Source: Devosia lucknowensis
GTDB lineage: Bacteria; Pseudomonadota; Alphaproteobacteria; Rhizobiales; Devosiaceae
Assembly (NCBI RefSeq): GCF_900177655.1
Contig: NZ_FXWK01000002.1
Span: forward strand, 806,001 to 870,000
DNA length: 64,000 nt
Reading direction: 5' to 3'
The stretch's first letter is position 1; every line of letters begins with the position of its first letter. Below, one piece after another: positions 18,206-26,736 of the stretch. The notes under the pieces were generated by a model. The model searched no databases, was not told where the DNA came from, and saw only the letters and a program-made list of their open reading frames with translations. The position numbers were made by a program, and so were the translations under genes.

Positions 18206-18677
18206 GGCCGGCCGGCAACCGGCGTTCCACGAAGGCGGCCAGGTTTTCCAGCGATGACGCCAGGCCTTCGGCATGGTCCTCGGCGCCGATGCCTTCAGGC
18301 ACATTGGTGGCGCGGATGGTGACAAGGGTTTGTCCTGCCTCTTCGGCGATGATCCAGTCCATGGTCATGGTGCCGGCAAAACGCGGATCGTCGGAGACGA
18401 AGTCGACGGCCTGGGACACAAGCGCGCCGGGCTCGAGTTCGGTATAGCGCACATCGACCACATCCTGGGCGCCGCCACTCTTTCCCTCGATACTGACATC
18501 GTCGTAGCGCAGTACCATCTTGTAGTGGCCGCCGGCCCGAGGCTCGAATTCGAGCATTTCGCCGCTCATGCCCGTCGGCGGCAGCCAGGCGACGAGTGCA
18601 TCGGCCTCCGTCATGGCAGCGTAGACGGTCTGGGCATCGGCGTGGATCAGTCGGCTGGCTTGGTCGACACGCGACAT
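18180..18677 (-). CDS. SRPBCC / AHSA1-like protein
   Basis: A 165-residue START-like ligand-binding protein of the AHSA1 group: QASRLIHADAQTVYAAMTEADALVAWLPP, then GGHYKMVLRYDD and TMDWIIAEEAGQTLVTIRATNVP, with the closing helix HAEGLASSLENLAAFVE. Such proteins bind small hydrophobic ligands; no specific function can be assigned. Tail-to-tail overlap with the DUF1674 gene. Confidence 0.88.
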   Translation of the reverse strand: MSRVDQASRLIHADAQTVYAAMTEADALVAWLPPTGMSGEMLEFEPRAGGHYKMVLRYDDVSIEGKSGGAQDVVDVRYTELEPGALVSQAVDFVSDDPRFAGTMTMDWIIAEEAGQTLVTIRATNVPEGIGAEDHAEGLASSLENLAAFVERRLPAGPRSRWSGP

Positions 18678-18713
18678 CGCTTGTCCCTCAGGTATGCTGG
18701 CGCAGCCAGAATA

Positions 18714-18860
18714 TCACAGCGGGAAAAAATCGGTGATGTTGTAGCCGGCAGCCGAGACGGCGAAGGTGGTGGCGACGGTGACGATGCTGGCGATCAGCGC
18801 ATATTCGATCAGGGTGATCGGGTTCTGCTGACGCAGATGGCTGATGACGCGACGCAACAT
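18714..18860 (-). CDS. Flp-family type IVb pilin, orphan
   Basis: A 48-residue Flp/Fap-like pilin: a short basic leader (MLRRVISHLRQQNP), then ITLIEYALIASIVTVATT, the hydrophobic N-helix with the invariant Glu-Tyr, and a short tail ending ITDFFPL. In typical Flp the prepilin peptidase cleaves after a Gly just before ATxIEY; here that position is Pro, which may block processing. No tad, cpa or prepilin peptidase genes are near. An upstream 14-codon extension is open but unlikely. Confidence 0.75.
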   Translation of the reverse strand: MLRRVISHLRQQNPITLIEYALIASIVTVATTFAVSAAGYNITDFFPL

Positions 18861-18927
18861 ACAAGTCTCTTCTCGAACGCGAAGACGGCCACGATGCCGC
18901 ACACACTATGAACGCCAGCTGAATGAA

Positions 18928-19461
18928 TCAGCTTTTCAGCGATTCCAAGGCAGGAATGAGTTCGCTCTCAATGGCTTGCGGCGTCAGCGGACCGACATGC
19001 TTGTAGACGATGACCCCTTCGGCATTGACCAGGAAGGTCTCGGGCACGCCGTAGACGCCCCAGTCGATCGAGACGCGGCGGTCGCGGTCGGCGCCGATGG
19101 CATCGTATGGATTGCCCAGTTCGGCGAGGAAGGCCCGGGCGTTTTCGGGCGCGTCGGAGTGATTGATGCCGAACATGCGCACGCCAGTCTCGGCCTTGAT
19201 CGCTTCGAGCAGCGGATGTTCGTCGCGGCAGGGAATGCACCAGGACGCGAAGACATTGACCAGGGTCGGCTGGCCCTTGAGCGTCGCGGCGTCAAATCCC
19301 GGAACGTCCAGCCCGTCGACCGGCGCCAGGGCAAATTCGGGCACGGGCTTGTCGATCAGGACCGAGCGCACGAGGCTCGAATCCCGGTCGATGCTGGTGG
19401 CAAAGACGGCGATCAGGCCCACGAGGATCAGCAGTGGCAACGCGAAGAGGAGATAACGCAT
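18928..19461 (-). CDS. ccmG: thiol:disulfide interchange protein CcmG/DsbE
   Basis: A membrane-anchored periplasmic thioredoxin that reduces apocytochrome c before haem attachment. Residues 3-22 form the N-terminal anchor. The thioredoxin fold carries the active site WCIPC (C75 and C78) and the CcmG-typical acidic loop around GLDVPGFD, with cis-Pro in YGVPETFLVN. The length of 177 residues is normal. Its ATG overlaps the ccmD stop (TGATG); it is the last gene of ccmABCDG. Confidence 0.96.
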   Translation of the reverse strand: MRYLLFALPLLILVGLIAVFATSIDRDSSLVRSVLIDKPVPEFALAPVDGLDVPGFDAATLKGQPTLVNVFASWCIPCRDEHPLLEAIKAETGVRMFGINHSDAPENARAFLAELGNPYDAIGADRDRRVSIDWGVYGVPETFLVNAEGVIVYKHVGPLTPQAIESELIPALESLKS

Positions 19462-19607
19462 CAGCTGCGCTTGTCCCCGAGCTGGGTCAGGCGCGACCGG
19501 GTGCGGCGGCTGTCATAGACGATCCAGCCGATCAGCGCGGCAAGGCCGAGGCCCACCCCGGCATAGGCGATGACGATGAACTGGGCGTGCTGTCCGAGAT
19601 CGATCAT
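19461..19607 (-). CDS. ccmD: haem exporter protein CcmD
   Basis: A 48-residue single-span membrane protein that links CcmC and the CcmAB transporter during haem loading of CcmE. MIDLGQHAQFIVIAYAGVG is followed by one hydrophobic segment (about 8-30), then a basic cytoplasmic tail (YDSRRTRSRLTQLGD), which is the CcmD pattern. It overlaps ccmC upstream by 4 bases (ATGA) and ccmG downstream by one. Confidence 0.92.
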   Translation of the reverse strand: MIDLGQHAQFIVIAYAGVGLGLAALIGWIVYDSRRTRSRLTQLGDKRS

Positions 19608-20365
19608 GGCGTGCCTCCGCGCGCGGCCTTGCGCTCCAGCGTGGCGACGCGGCGGCGGCGGACCTCGGTGTGCATGGCCACCAGCTGCAGGGTGATGAAC
19701 AGGAATGTGAACGCGAAGAACATCGTGAACAGCGGTGTCAGGATCGAGCCCGGCATGGTCGGGCCATCGGCGCGGAACACGCTGGCCGGCTGGTGCAGGG
19801 TCGACCACCAGTCCACCGAGAATTTGATGATCGGCACGTTGATGGCGCCTACGAGCGTGACGACGGCAACCACGCGCGCGGCGCGCAGCTGGTCGTCGAA
19901 GGCGCGCCAGAGCGCGACGATCCCGAGATAGATGAACAGCAGAATCAGCGTCGAGGTCATGCGGCCGTCCCACTCCCAGAACGTGCCCCAGGTCGGGCGG
20001 CCCCACATGGAGCCGGTAAAGAGCGCCATGGCGGTAAAGGCCGCGCCGAGCGGCGCTGCGGCCTTCATGGAGACGTCGGCCATGGGATGGCGCCAGACCA
20101 GCGTGCCCAGCGCCGAGACAGCCATGGCGCCATAAACGAACTGGCTCAGCCAGGCGGTCGGGACATGCACATACATGATGCGCACGGTGTCCCCCATCTG
20201 GTAGTCGGCCGGCGAGTTGAAGAAGGCGAACCAGAGGCCCGCTGCGAACAACAGCGCCGTAATGGCCACCAGCGGCCAGACCAGCGGCGTGGTCCACTGG
20301 ACGAACTGGCCGGGATGGGCCAGCCGGTTCCACCAGCTCATTTTGGGCGTGTCGTCGATGCTCAT
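19604..20365 (-). CDS. ccmC: haem handling protein CcmC
   Basis: Inner-membrane protein that attaches haem to CcmE in cytochrome c maturation. The 253 residues have six hydrophobic segments and the tryptophan-rich WWD-like motif WGRPTWGTFWEWDGRMTS, flanked by conserved periplasmic histidines (YVHVPTAWLSQF; STLHQPAS). The upstream ccmB stop is 10 bases away. Confidence 0.97.
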   Translation of the reverse strand: MSIDDTPKMSWWNRLAHPGQFVQWTTPLVWPLVAITALLFAAGLWFAFFNSPADYQMGDTVRIMYVHVPTAWLSQFVYGAMAVSALGTLVWRHPMADVSMKAAAPLGAAFTAMALFTGSMWGRPTWGTFWEWDGRMTSTLILLFIYLGIVALWRAFDDQLRAARVVAVVTLVGAINVPIIKFSVDWWSTLHQPASVFRADGPTMPGSILTPLFTMFFAFTFLFITLQLVAMHTEVRRRRVATLERKAARGGTP

Positions 20366-20375
20366 GGCGCGCGCT

Positions 20376-21041
20376 CTACTCTTCTCCCCAGTCTATCGCA
20401 AGGCCCGCCGCAAAGGGAGAGAGCGCCAGGGCCATGAGACTGAGTGCCGCAAGGAACAGCATGGCGGCGCCAGCCTGATCGGGACCGCCGAGCGGGGAAA
20501 TGGCCCCGACGCCGAAGATCAGCACCGGCACGCAGAGCGGGGCGATGAGGATGGGCGCGAGCAGGGCACCACGGCGAATAGCCACGGTTACCGCCGCCCC
20601 GAACGTGCCGAATGCAGCCAGCGCCGGCGTTCCAACCAGCAGCGACATCACCGTGCGCCAGAACGTGTCCATGTCCATGGACAGGATCAGCGCGAGAAAC
20701 GGCGAGGCGATGACGAGAGGCAGGGCGGCAGTCAGCCAATGGGCGATCACTTTTGCGGCAACCATTTCGGCGAGCGACAGGTCGGCCAGACGATAGAGCG
20801 CCAGCGTCCCGTCCTCGCGATCGGGCCGGAAGAGCTTGTCGAGGCCAAGCAGCATGGCGAGGAAGGCCGCGATCCAGATGACGCCGGGGGCGATGCGCGC
20901 GAGAAGTTCGCGATCGGGGCCGACCGCAAAGGGAACGATGGCGCCGACGATGATGAAGAACAAGACGAGCGTGAGGATGTCGCCGCCGCCCGCAAGCGCC
21001 AGCTTCAGATCGCGTTTGAGAACGCCGAGGAAACCGCTCAT
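20376..21041 (-). CDS. ccmB: haem exporter permease CcmB
   Basis: Membrane part of the CcmAB ABC transporter that frees holo-CcmE from CcmC. The 221 residues have six predicted transmembrane segments, with FFIIVGAIVPFAVGPD near the N-terminus and KLFRPDREDGTLALYRLA, LLVGTPALAAFG typical of the family. The start overlaps the ccmA stop by 4 bases. Confidence 0.96.
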   Translation of the reverse strand: MSGFLGVLKRDLKLALAGGGDILTLVLFFIIVGAIVPFAVGPDRELLARIAPGVIWIAAFLAMLLGLDKLFRPDREDGTLALYRLADLSLAEMVAAKVIAHWLTAALPLVIASPFLALILSMDMDTFWRTVMSLLVGTPALAAFGTFGAAVTVAIRRGALLAPILIAPLCVPVLIFGVGAISPLGGPDQAGAAMLFLAALSLMALALSPFAAGLAIDWGEE

Positions 21042-21679
21042 GGCCGCGCTCCGAGCGCTAGGGTCGAGAGCCCGGCGATGGCCAGGTCATCGTGGGTCGC
21101 GATGACGGCCATGCCGCCATTCCCGAGATGCTCGGTCAGGAGCGTGGCAAGCAGACCCTGACCCTCGGCATCGAGCGCAGCGCTGGGCTCGTCGAGCAGC
21201 CAGAGGGGACGGTTGGTGGTCAAAAGTCGCGCCAGGACCAGGCGCCGTTGCTGCCCGGCCGACAGGTAACCGGCGTCGAGACCGGCAATGTGCCCCAGCC
21301 CCACGCGCTTGAGGGCGGCCGCAGGCTCCATCCCGGTCGCGCCGTTGATGTCGGTCCAGAACCTGAGGGTGTCGAGAACCCCGAGGCGCGCCCGCACCGC
21401 GTTGCGATGGCCGCAATAGTGCAGAGCCGGCCCGTCGTCAGGATCGTGCCCCTCGACCGAAACGCTGCCCGCGAGCGGGTGGAGGAGGCCGGCAAGGGTC
21501 AGCAGAAGCGTCGATTTGCCCGCGCCATTGGGGCCGCGCAGCAACAGGCCCGTGCCGGGCGCGACCTCGAAATCCAGATCGCTGGCCAGCACGGTCTCGC
21601 CATAGCCGCAGGCAAGGCCCCGGACCTTGAGGCGTCGTGGGTCTTGGCGTTGTGGCTCTTGGACTTGCCCGCGTGTCAT
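21038..21679 (-). CDS. ccmA: haem exporter ATP-binding protein CcmA
   Basis: The ATPase of CcmAB. Walker A is GPNGAGKST (49-57), the ABC signature is LSAGQQRR, and Walker B is WLLDEPSAALDAEG, followed by the H-loop ATHDD. Residues 1-15 (TRGQVQEPQRQDPRR) are a hydrophilic extension and homology begins near LKVRGLACGYG, so an internal start is possible. It heads ccmABCDG and is divergent from acnA. ccmE, ccmF and ccmH are not in the window. Confidence 0.95.
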   Translation of the reverse strand: MTRGQVQEPQRQDPRRLKVRGLACGYGETVLASDLDFEVAPGTGLLLRGPNGAGKSTLLLTLAGLLHPLAGSVSVEGHDPDDGPALHYCGHRNAVRARLGVLDTLRFWTDINGATGMEPAAALKRVGLGHIAGLDAGYLSAGQQRRLVLARLLTTNRPLWLLDEPSAALDAEGQGLLATLLTEHLGNGGMAVIATHDDLAIAGLSTLALGARP

Positions 21680-21835
21680 GGCCCCATCTCGTATTGGAGA
21701 CAGGGTGGAACTGGCAAGGCCCCAGCCAATTGACTATAACCGGGGTGATTAGAGTCATTCCAGAAAACGCGGATTTTTCTCTAGGCCCCACGTCCCGGAA
21801 CGATCCGCGCCAAACAGCAAGAAGGGCGGAGCATC

Positions 21836-24589
21836 GTGACCTCTATAGACAGCTTCAAATCCAGGTCGACCCTCGTGGTCGGCGGCAAGACCTACACCTA
21901 CTATTCCATTCTCGAGGCCGAGAAGAACGGCCTTGCCGGCGTGTCGAGGCTCCCGGGGTCGATGAAGGTGGTGCTGGAAAACCTGCTGCGCTTCGAGGAC
22001 AACCGCACCGTCAAGAAGGAAGACATTCTCGCCATCGCCGAGTGGCTGGTCAGCCGCACCAGCGAATATGAAATCCAGTATCGCCCCGCCCGCGTGCTGA
22101 TGCAGGACTTCACCGGCGTTCCGGCCGTGGTCGATCTCGCCGCCATGCGCGACGCGACCGCCAAGCTCGGCGCTGATCCGCAGAAGATCAATCCGCTGGT
22201 GCCCGTCGATCTCGTCATCGATCACTCGGTCATGGTCGATAATTTCGGCACGCCGCTGGCCTTCAACCAGAATGTCGAGCTCGAATACGAGCGCAATGGC
22301 GAGCGCTATGAGTTCCTGCGCTGGGGCCAGTCCGCCTTCGACAATTTCCGGGTCGTTCCACCCGGCACCGGTATCTGCCATCAGGTCAACCTCGAATACC
22401 TGGCGCAGACGGTCTGGACCAAGGACGAGAACGGCGAAACGGTCGCCTACCCCGATACGCTTGTCGGCACCGACTCGCATACCACCATGGTCAATGGCCT
22501 TGCCGTGCTCGGCTGGGGCGTGGGTGGTATCGAGGCGGAAGCGGCTATGCTGGGCCAGCCGATCACCATGCTGATCCCCGAAGTCGTGGGCTTCAAGCTC
22601 GTGGGCAAGATCAACGAAGGCATCACCGCCACCGATCTCGTGCTGACCGTCACCGAAATGCTGCGCAAGAAAGGCGTGGTGGGCAAGTTCGTGGAATTCT
22701 ACGGACCAGGCCTCGACTATCTCAGCCTCGAGGATCAGGCGACCATCGGCAACATGGCTCCCGAATACGGCGCCACCTGCGGCTATTTCCCCGTCGATGC
22801 CGATACGCTCAAGTATCTTTCGACCACCGGACGCGATCCCGCGCGCGTGGCCCTGGTTGAAGCCTACTCCAGGGCGCAGGGCATGTTCCGCACCACCGAT
22901 ACGCCGGACCCGGTCTTCACCTCGACCCTCGAGCTGGACCTTTCGACCGTCGTTCCCTCGCTTTCGGGCCCCAAGCGCCCGCAGGATCGCGTCGCCCTCA
23001 AGGACGTGACTCGCAGCTTTGCCGAAGCGCTGCCCGAACTCTCGGGAGGCCGCATCGAGCGCACCAAACTGCCTGCCGACAAGCAGGAAAGCCGCTATGT
23101 CGACGAGGGCGCCAATGGCGTCCACGATATCCCTGAGGAGGCTGCTTTCGCGGTCAAGGGCGCCGACTACGGCATCAATGACGGCTCGGTGGTCATCGCC
23201 GCCATCACCTCGTGCACCAACACGTCCAATCCCTCGGTGCTGGTCGCCGCCGGTCTCGTCGCCCGCAAGGCCAGGGCCCTCGGCCTCAATTCCAAGCCTT
23301 GGGTCAAAACCTCGCTGGCACCCGGATCGCAGGTGGTCACCGATTACCTGACCGCGGCTGGTCTGCAGGAGGATCTCGACGCCATCGGCTTCAATCTCGT
23401 GGGATATGGCTGCACCACCTGCATCGGCAATTCCGGCCCGCTGCCGCAGGCCATCTCCGATTGCATCAACGAGAACAAACTGGTCGCCGCCTCGGTGCTC
23501 TCTGGCAACCGCAATTTCGAAGGCCGCGTGAACCCCGACGTGCGCGCCAATTACCTGGCATCCCCGCCGCTGGTCGTGGCCTATGCGCTGACAGGCACGC
23601 TCAATGTCGACATCACCACCGAAGCGATCGGCACCGGCAAGGATGGCCAGCCGGTGTACCTGCGGGATATCTGGCCCTCAAATCAGGAAATCGCCGAGGT
23701 CGTGCGCAAGCATGTGCATGCCGACATGTTCCGCGCCCGCTATTCCGACGTCTTCAAGGGCGACCGGCACTGGCAGGCGATCTCGGTCGAGGGGAGCGAA
23801 ACCTATGGCTGGAACGGGTCTTCGACTTATGTGCAGAACCCGCCGTATTTCGAAGACCTGACCATGGAACCCAAGCCCGTCACCGACGTGGTCTCGGCCC
23901 GCGTGCTGGCGCTGTTCCTCGACAGCATCACCACCGATCACATTTCACCGGCCGGTTCGTTCAAGTCGGGCACCCCGGCAGGCAAATACCTAATTGACCG
24001 CCAGGTGGCGCCCAAGGATTTCAACTCCTACGGCGCCCGCCGCGGCAATCACGAGGTGATGATGCGCGGCACCTTTGCCAATATCCGCATCAAGAACATG
24101 ATGCTCGATGGCGTCGAAGGCGGCTTTACCCTCGGCCCCGACGGGACCCAGATGCCGATCTACGACGCGTCCATGGCCTATCAGGCCCAGGGTACGCCGC
24201 TGGTGATCTTTGCCGGCAAGGAATACGGCACGGGCTCCTCGCGTGACTGGGCCGCCAAGGGCACCAACCTCCTGGGCGTCAAGGCGGTCATCGCGCAGAG
24301 TTTCGAGCGTATCCACCGCTCCAATCTCGTGGGCATGGGTGTCATCCCGCTGCAGTTTGCGGAGGGCGAAAGCTGGCAGACCCTGGGGCTCGACGGTACC
24401 GAAACCGTTGACATCGCCGGGGTCGACACCATCGAGCCGCGCTCGAAGGTGGCAGTCAAGATCACCCGCGCCAATGGCGAGGTCGTGACGATCGAAACGC
24501 TATGCCGGATCGATACCGCCAATGAGCTCGACTACTTCAAGAACGGTGGCATTCTGCACTACGTGCTGCGCAGCCTCGTCGCGGCGTAA
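21836..24589 (+). CDS. acnA: aconitate hydratase A
   Basis: TCA-cycle aconitase, 917 residues, AcnA/IRP1 type. The [4Fe-4S] cysteines are C460 in [10 protein letters not shown] and C526 and C529 in [29 protein letters not shown] and the C-terminal swivel-domain runs [19 protein letters not shown] and [15 protein letters not shown] are present. Translation begins at GTG after AAGGGCGGAG. A possible TTGACT -35 element lies upstream at about 21729. A clear terminator follows. Confidence 0.98.
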   Translation: MTSIDSFKSRSTLVVGGKTYTYYSILEAEKNGLAGVSRLPGSMKVVLENLLRFEDNRTVKKEDILAIAEWLVSRTSEYEIQYRPARVLMQDFTGVPAVVDLAAMRDATAKLGADPQKINPLVPVDLVIDHSVMVDNFGTPLAFNQNVELEYERNGERYEFLRWGQSAFDNFRVVPPGTGICHQVNLEYLAQTVWTKDENGETVAYPDTLVGTDSHTTMVNGLAVLGWGVGGIEAEAAMLGQPITMLIPEVVGFKLVGKINEGITATDLVLTVTEMLRKKGVVGKFVEFYGPGLDYLSLEDQATIGNMAPEYGATCGYFPVDADTLKYLSTTGRDPARVALVEAYSRAQGMFRTTDTPDPVFTSTLELDLSTVVPSLSGPKRPQDRVALKDVTRSFAEALPELSGGRIERTKLPADKQESRYVDEGANGVHDIPEEAAFAVKGADYGINDGSVVIAAITSCTNTSNPSVLVAAGLVARKARALGLNSKPWVKTSLAPGSQVVTDYLTAAGLQEDLDAIGFNLVGYGCTTCIGNSGPLPQAISDCINENKLVAASVLSGNRNFEGRVNPDVRANYLASPPLVVAYALTGTLNVDITTEAIGTGKDGQPVYLRDIWPSNQEIAEVVRKHVHADMFRARYSDVFKGDRHWQAISVEGSETYGWNGSSTYVQNPPYFEDLTMEPKPVTDVVSARVLALFLDSITTDHISPAGSFKSGTPAGKYLIDRQVAPKDFNSYGARRGNHEVMMRGTFANIRIKNMMLDGVEGGFTLGPDGTQMPIYDASMAYQAQGTPLVIFAGKEYGTGSSRDWAAKGTNLLGVKAVIAQSFERIHRSNLVGMGVIPLQFAEGESWQTLGLDGTETVDIAGVDTIEPRSKVAVKITRANGEVVTIETLCRIDTANELDYFKNGGILHYVLRSLVAA

Positions 24590-24616
24590 GCAGCGCTTAC
24601 ATTGCAGATTGCGTGG

Positions 24617-24650
24617 AAATGGCGGCCCCCGGTGGCCGCCATTTTCTTTG
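24617..24650 (+). terminator. acnA rho-independent terminator
   Basis: Arms AATGGCGGCC and GGCCGCCATT close a CCCGGT loop, followed by TTCTTTG. It lies 28 bases after the acnA stop. Confidence 0.85.
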
Positions 24651-24725
24651 TCCGAATGCGAATCCGCGGAGTCTCACCCTCTTTTGACTAGGCAGGCGAA
24701 TGGGGCCCGGCTTACAACACCGCCC

Positions 24726-25460
24726 ATGCTCACGAGACGCTCCTTCACCGCTCTTGCCGGATCCGCTTTTTGCCTCGCCCTCTCGGGCCATCCGATGGCG
24801 CAGTCGTCGGGCGGCAGGGTCAAGGCGGTGGTCGAGCTTTTCACCAGCCAGGGCTGCGCCCAATGCCCGCCGGCCGATGCCATGCTCACCAGCCTTGCCG
24901 AGCGTGGCGATGTGGTGGCGCTGGCCTATCATGTGGATTACTGGGACTATATCGGCTGGGAAGACACGTTTGGATCGAAAGCTTATTCCGACCTGCAGCG
25001 GGCCTATGCCCGGGGTTGGAATTCGTCCCGCATCTTCACCCCGCAGATGGTGGTGAACGGATCGGAAGGGGTTGTCGGCTCGAAGCGTGACAAGGTCCAG
25101 GCGTCCGTGGGACGTGCGACGCTGCCCCTCGATGTATCGCTGACGGTACAGAACGACATGCTCAAGCTTGAGGCGCCCGCCAATGCGGCGCTCGGCGACG
25201 CGACGATCTGGCTGGTGCGCTATGTGCGCCGGGCGGAAGTGGCGATCGAAAAGGGCGAGAATGCCGGCAAATCCATGGTCTATACGCAGGTCGTCGTCGA
25301 CCGGCAGATGGTGGGCATGTGGGAAGCCTCCACCGGCGCCGAGGTCAAGCTGCCCATCGAGCAGGTCGGCGCAGCCGACGGCGGGATCGCTATCCTGATC
25401 CAGCGGGAGCAAAACGGCTTGCCCGGGCCGATCCTCGGGGCAGCCATGCACGACTTCTAG
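24726..25460 (+). CDS. DUF1223 secreted thioredoxin-fold protein
   Basis: A 244-residue exported protein. The N-terminus MLTRRSFTALAGSAFCLALSG has a twin-Arg motif and a hydrophobic core, suggesting Tat export. The mature part starts VKAVVELFTSQGCAQCPPAD, with the CxxC pair C44/C47, then YHVDYWDYIGWEDTF and FTPQMVVNG, the DUF1223 pattern (a thioredoxin-like domain). The reaction is unknown. The open frame upstream overlaps acnA and is not used. Confidence 0.9.
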   Translation: MLTRRSFTALAGSAFCLALSGHPMAQSSGGRVKAVVELFTSQGCAQCPPADAMLTSLAERGDVVALAYHVDYWDYIGWEDTFGSKAYSDLQRAYARGWNSSRIFTPQMVVNGSEGVVGSKRDKVQASVGRATLPLDVSLTVQNDMLKLEAPANAALGDATIWLVRYVRRAEVAIEKGENAGKSMVYTQVVVDRQMVGMWEASTGAEVKLPIEQVGAADGGIAILIQREQNGLPGPILGAAMHDF

Positions 25461-25483
25461 CGCCCGGCACCAACGGCATAGGC

Positions 25484-25520
25484 CGAAAGAAAACGCCCAC
25501 TCCGGGGGCGGGAGTGGGCG
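25484..25520 (-). terminator. minus-strand rho-independent terminator
   Basis: Perfect 10-bp arms CGCCCACTCC and GGAGTGGGCG (25494-25503, 25511-25520) with a 7-base loop. On the minus strand TTTTCTTTCG follows; on the plus strand there is no U-tract. The nearest annotated minus-strand gene upstream starts beyond 26,600 and converges on a plus-strand gene, so this terminator points to an otherwise unseen transcript. Confidence 0.8.
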
Positions 25521-25662
25521 GTAGACGACTTGGGGTCATTGCATTTTGGGGCGGCTGGCAATCGGGCCTACTGGTTTGGGGGCTCATCGGCCCAGCTGCC
25601 AGCCACTGGAGGCAATGGTTGAACAGTGCCGGTCCAATGGGGCGGGGTAAGGGACAAATCGT
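25484..25662 (-). ncRNA. candidate small RNA with terminator
   Basis: No gene is evident on the minus strand here, yet the stretch ends in a textbook minus-strand terminator and contains a long nested stem: GGCTGGCA pairs with TGCCAGCC (25553-25560 with 25597-25604) and inside it GGGCC pairs with GGCCC. Upstream on the minus strand is CTTGGC (plus 25691-25696), a possible -35 box, 17 bases from a poor -10 (CCATTT), which would put the 5' end near 25662. The resulting RNA is about 180 nt. It also carries CCTCC, which could pair with ribosome-binding sites. Identity with 6S, SRP or tmRNA was not recognised. Confidence 0.45.
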
Positions 25663-25746
25663 GGCCGAAATGGGGAATCTTCGCCTGCTTGCCAAGCCGT
25701 GAAAATGCGCCGATCATGAAGGTCCGATGACGGGATAAATAGGCGC

Positions 25747-26130
25747 GTGCAGGGTCCTCCAAACGATAACCGGAACACTCTGGCGCTGGTGCATGTGGGC
25801 GAGCCCACAAGCCAGCCCAACCGGCCCGTGCAACCGGTGGTCGCCTTTGACCGCCGCGAGCTGACGCAGATTCTGGCGGTCTATGGCCGCAAGGTCGGCA
25901 AGGGCGAATGGCGTGACTACGCCATGGATTTCCTCAAGGACCGCGCCCTCTTTTCCATCTATGCGCGCGTCTCCGAACGGCCGCTCTTCGTCGTCGAGAA
26001 GAACCCCAAGCTGCGCAATCGCCAGGGCCAATACATGGTCACCAACCAGCAGGGCATGATTCTCAAGCGCGGCCACGACCTCAGCCAGGTGTTGCGCGTG
26101 CTCGATCCGGATCTGGTGGTGGTGGGCTAG
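25747..26130 (+). CDS. DUF2794 protein
   Basis: A 127-residue cytoplasmic protein of an alphaproteobacterial family without known function. The signature is FDRRELTQILAVYGRKVGKG, EWRDYAMDFLKDRALFSIYAR, SERPLFVVEKNPKLRNRQGQ and RGHDLSQVLRVLDP. The start is GTG (MQGPPNDNR). It converges on the GNAT gene, 11 bases apart. Confidence 0.9.
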   Translation: MQGPPNDNRNTLALVHVGEPTSQPNRPVQPVVAFDRRELTQILAVYGRKVGKGEWRDYAMDFLKDRALFSIYARVSERPLFVVEKNPKLRNRQGQYMVTNQQGMILKRGHDLSQVLRVLDPDLVVVG

Positions 26131-26141
26131 GTCCTGGGCCT

Positions 26142-26639
26142 CTACAGCGCCTTCTGCAGATGCACGATATCGTGCCAGCGGTCGAACTTGAGACCGACCG
26201 CCTTGTAGTAGCCGACGCGCTCGAAGCCGAACTTTTCGTGGATGGCGATCGAATTGGCGGTGTCGGCAGTGATCACCGCCAGCATTTGCTTGAAACCGAA
26301 GGCCTTGGACTGTGTCAGCAGTTCGGTGAGCATCCGCTTGCCGAGGCCGCGGCCGGTCTCCGCGGGATCGAGATAGATCGAATCCTCGCAGGTGAAACGG
26401 TAGGCGGCGCGGGGGCGATAAAAGCTGGCATAGGCATAGCCCACCACCTTGCCCTGACGCTCGGCGATGATGACGGGATGGCCCAGTTTCTTGAGGCCCG
26501 CATATTTTTCCGCAATGGCTTCCTCGCCCGGCGCTTCGGTATCGAAGGTGATCGCGGTCTGGTCCACATAATGCCGGTAGATCGCCGTGATGGCGGGAAC
26601 GTCGGACCAGGTGAAAGAGCGGAGGAGGGTGTCGGACAT
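26142..26639 (-). CDS. GNAT N-acetyltransferase, phosphinothricin acetyltransferase-like
   Basis: A 165-residue GNAT enzyme. FTWSDVPAITAIYRHYVDQTAITFDTEAPG, then SIYLDPAETGRGLGKRMLTELL (acetyl-CoA loop RGLGKR) and AVITADTANSIAIHEKFGFERVGYYKAVGLKFDRWHDIVHL are the pattern of the Pat/MnaT group, which acetylates methionine sulfone, methionine sulfoximine or phosphinothricin. The substrate is not proven. A 20-codon upstream extension runs through the BI-1 terminator and is rejected. Confidence 0.93.
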   Translation of the reverse strand: MSDTLLRSFTWSDVPAITAIYRHYVDQTAITFDTEAPGEEAIAEKYAGLKKLGHPVIIAERQGKVVGYAYASFYRPRAAYRFTCEDSIYLDPAETGRGLGKRMLTELLTQSKAFGFKQMLAVITADTANSIAIHEKFGFERVGYYKAVGLKFDRWHDIVHLQKAL

Positions 26640-26651
26640 GGCTGCTTGCAA

Positions 26652-26685
26652 AGAAAAGGACCGCAGCCCTTGTAGGCTGCGGTCC
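26652..26685 (-). terminator. terminator after the BI-1 gene
   Basis: Minus-strand stem GGACCGCAGCC / GGCTGCGGTCC with a 6-base loop, followed by TTTTCTTTG. It separates the BI-1 gene from the GNAT gene. Confidence 0.88.
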
Positions 26686-26736
26686 CGATCAGCGTCCAAC
26701 CAAAATCTTTGATCGGACCATCAAGTCTTCCGAAGG

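Noticed and set aside
21755..23125. 456-codon open frame on the minus strand opposite acnA
   Set aside because: Shadow of acnA; no ribosome site or family motif.
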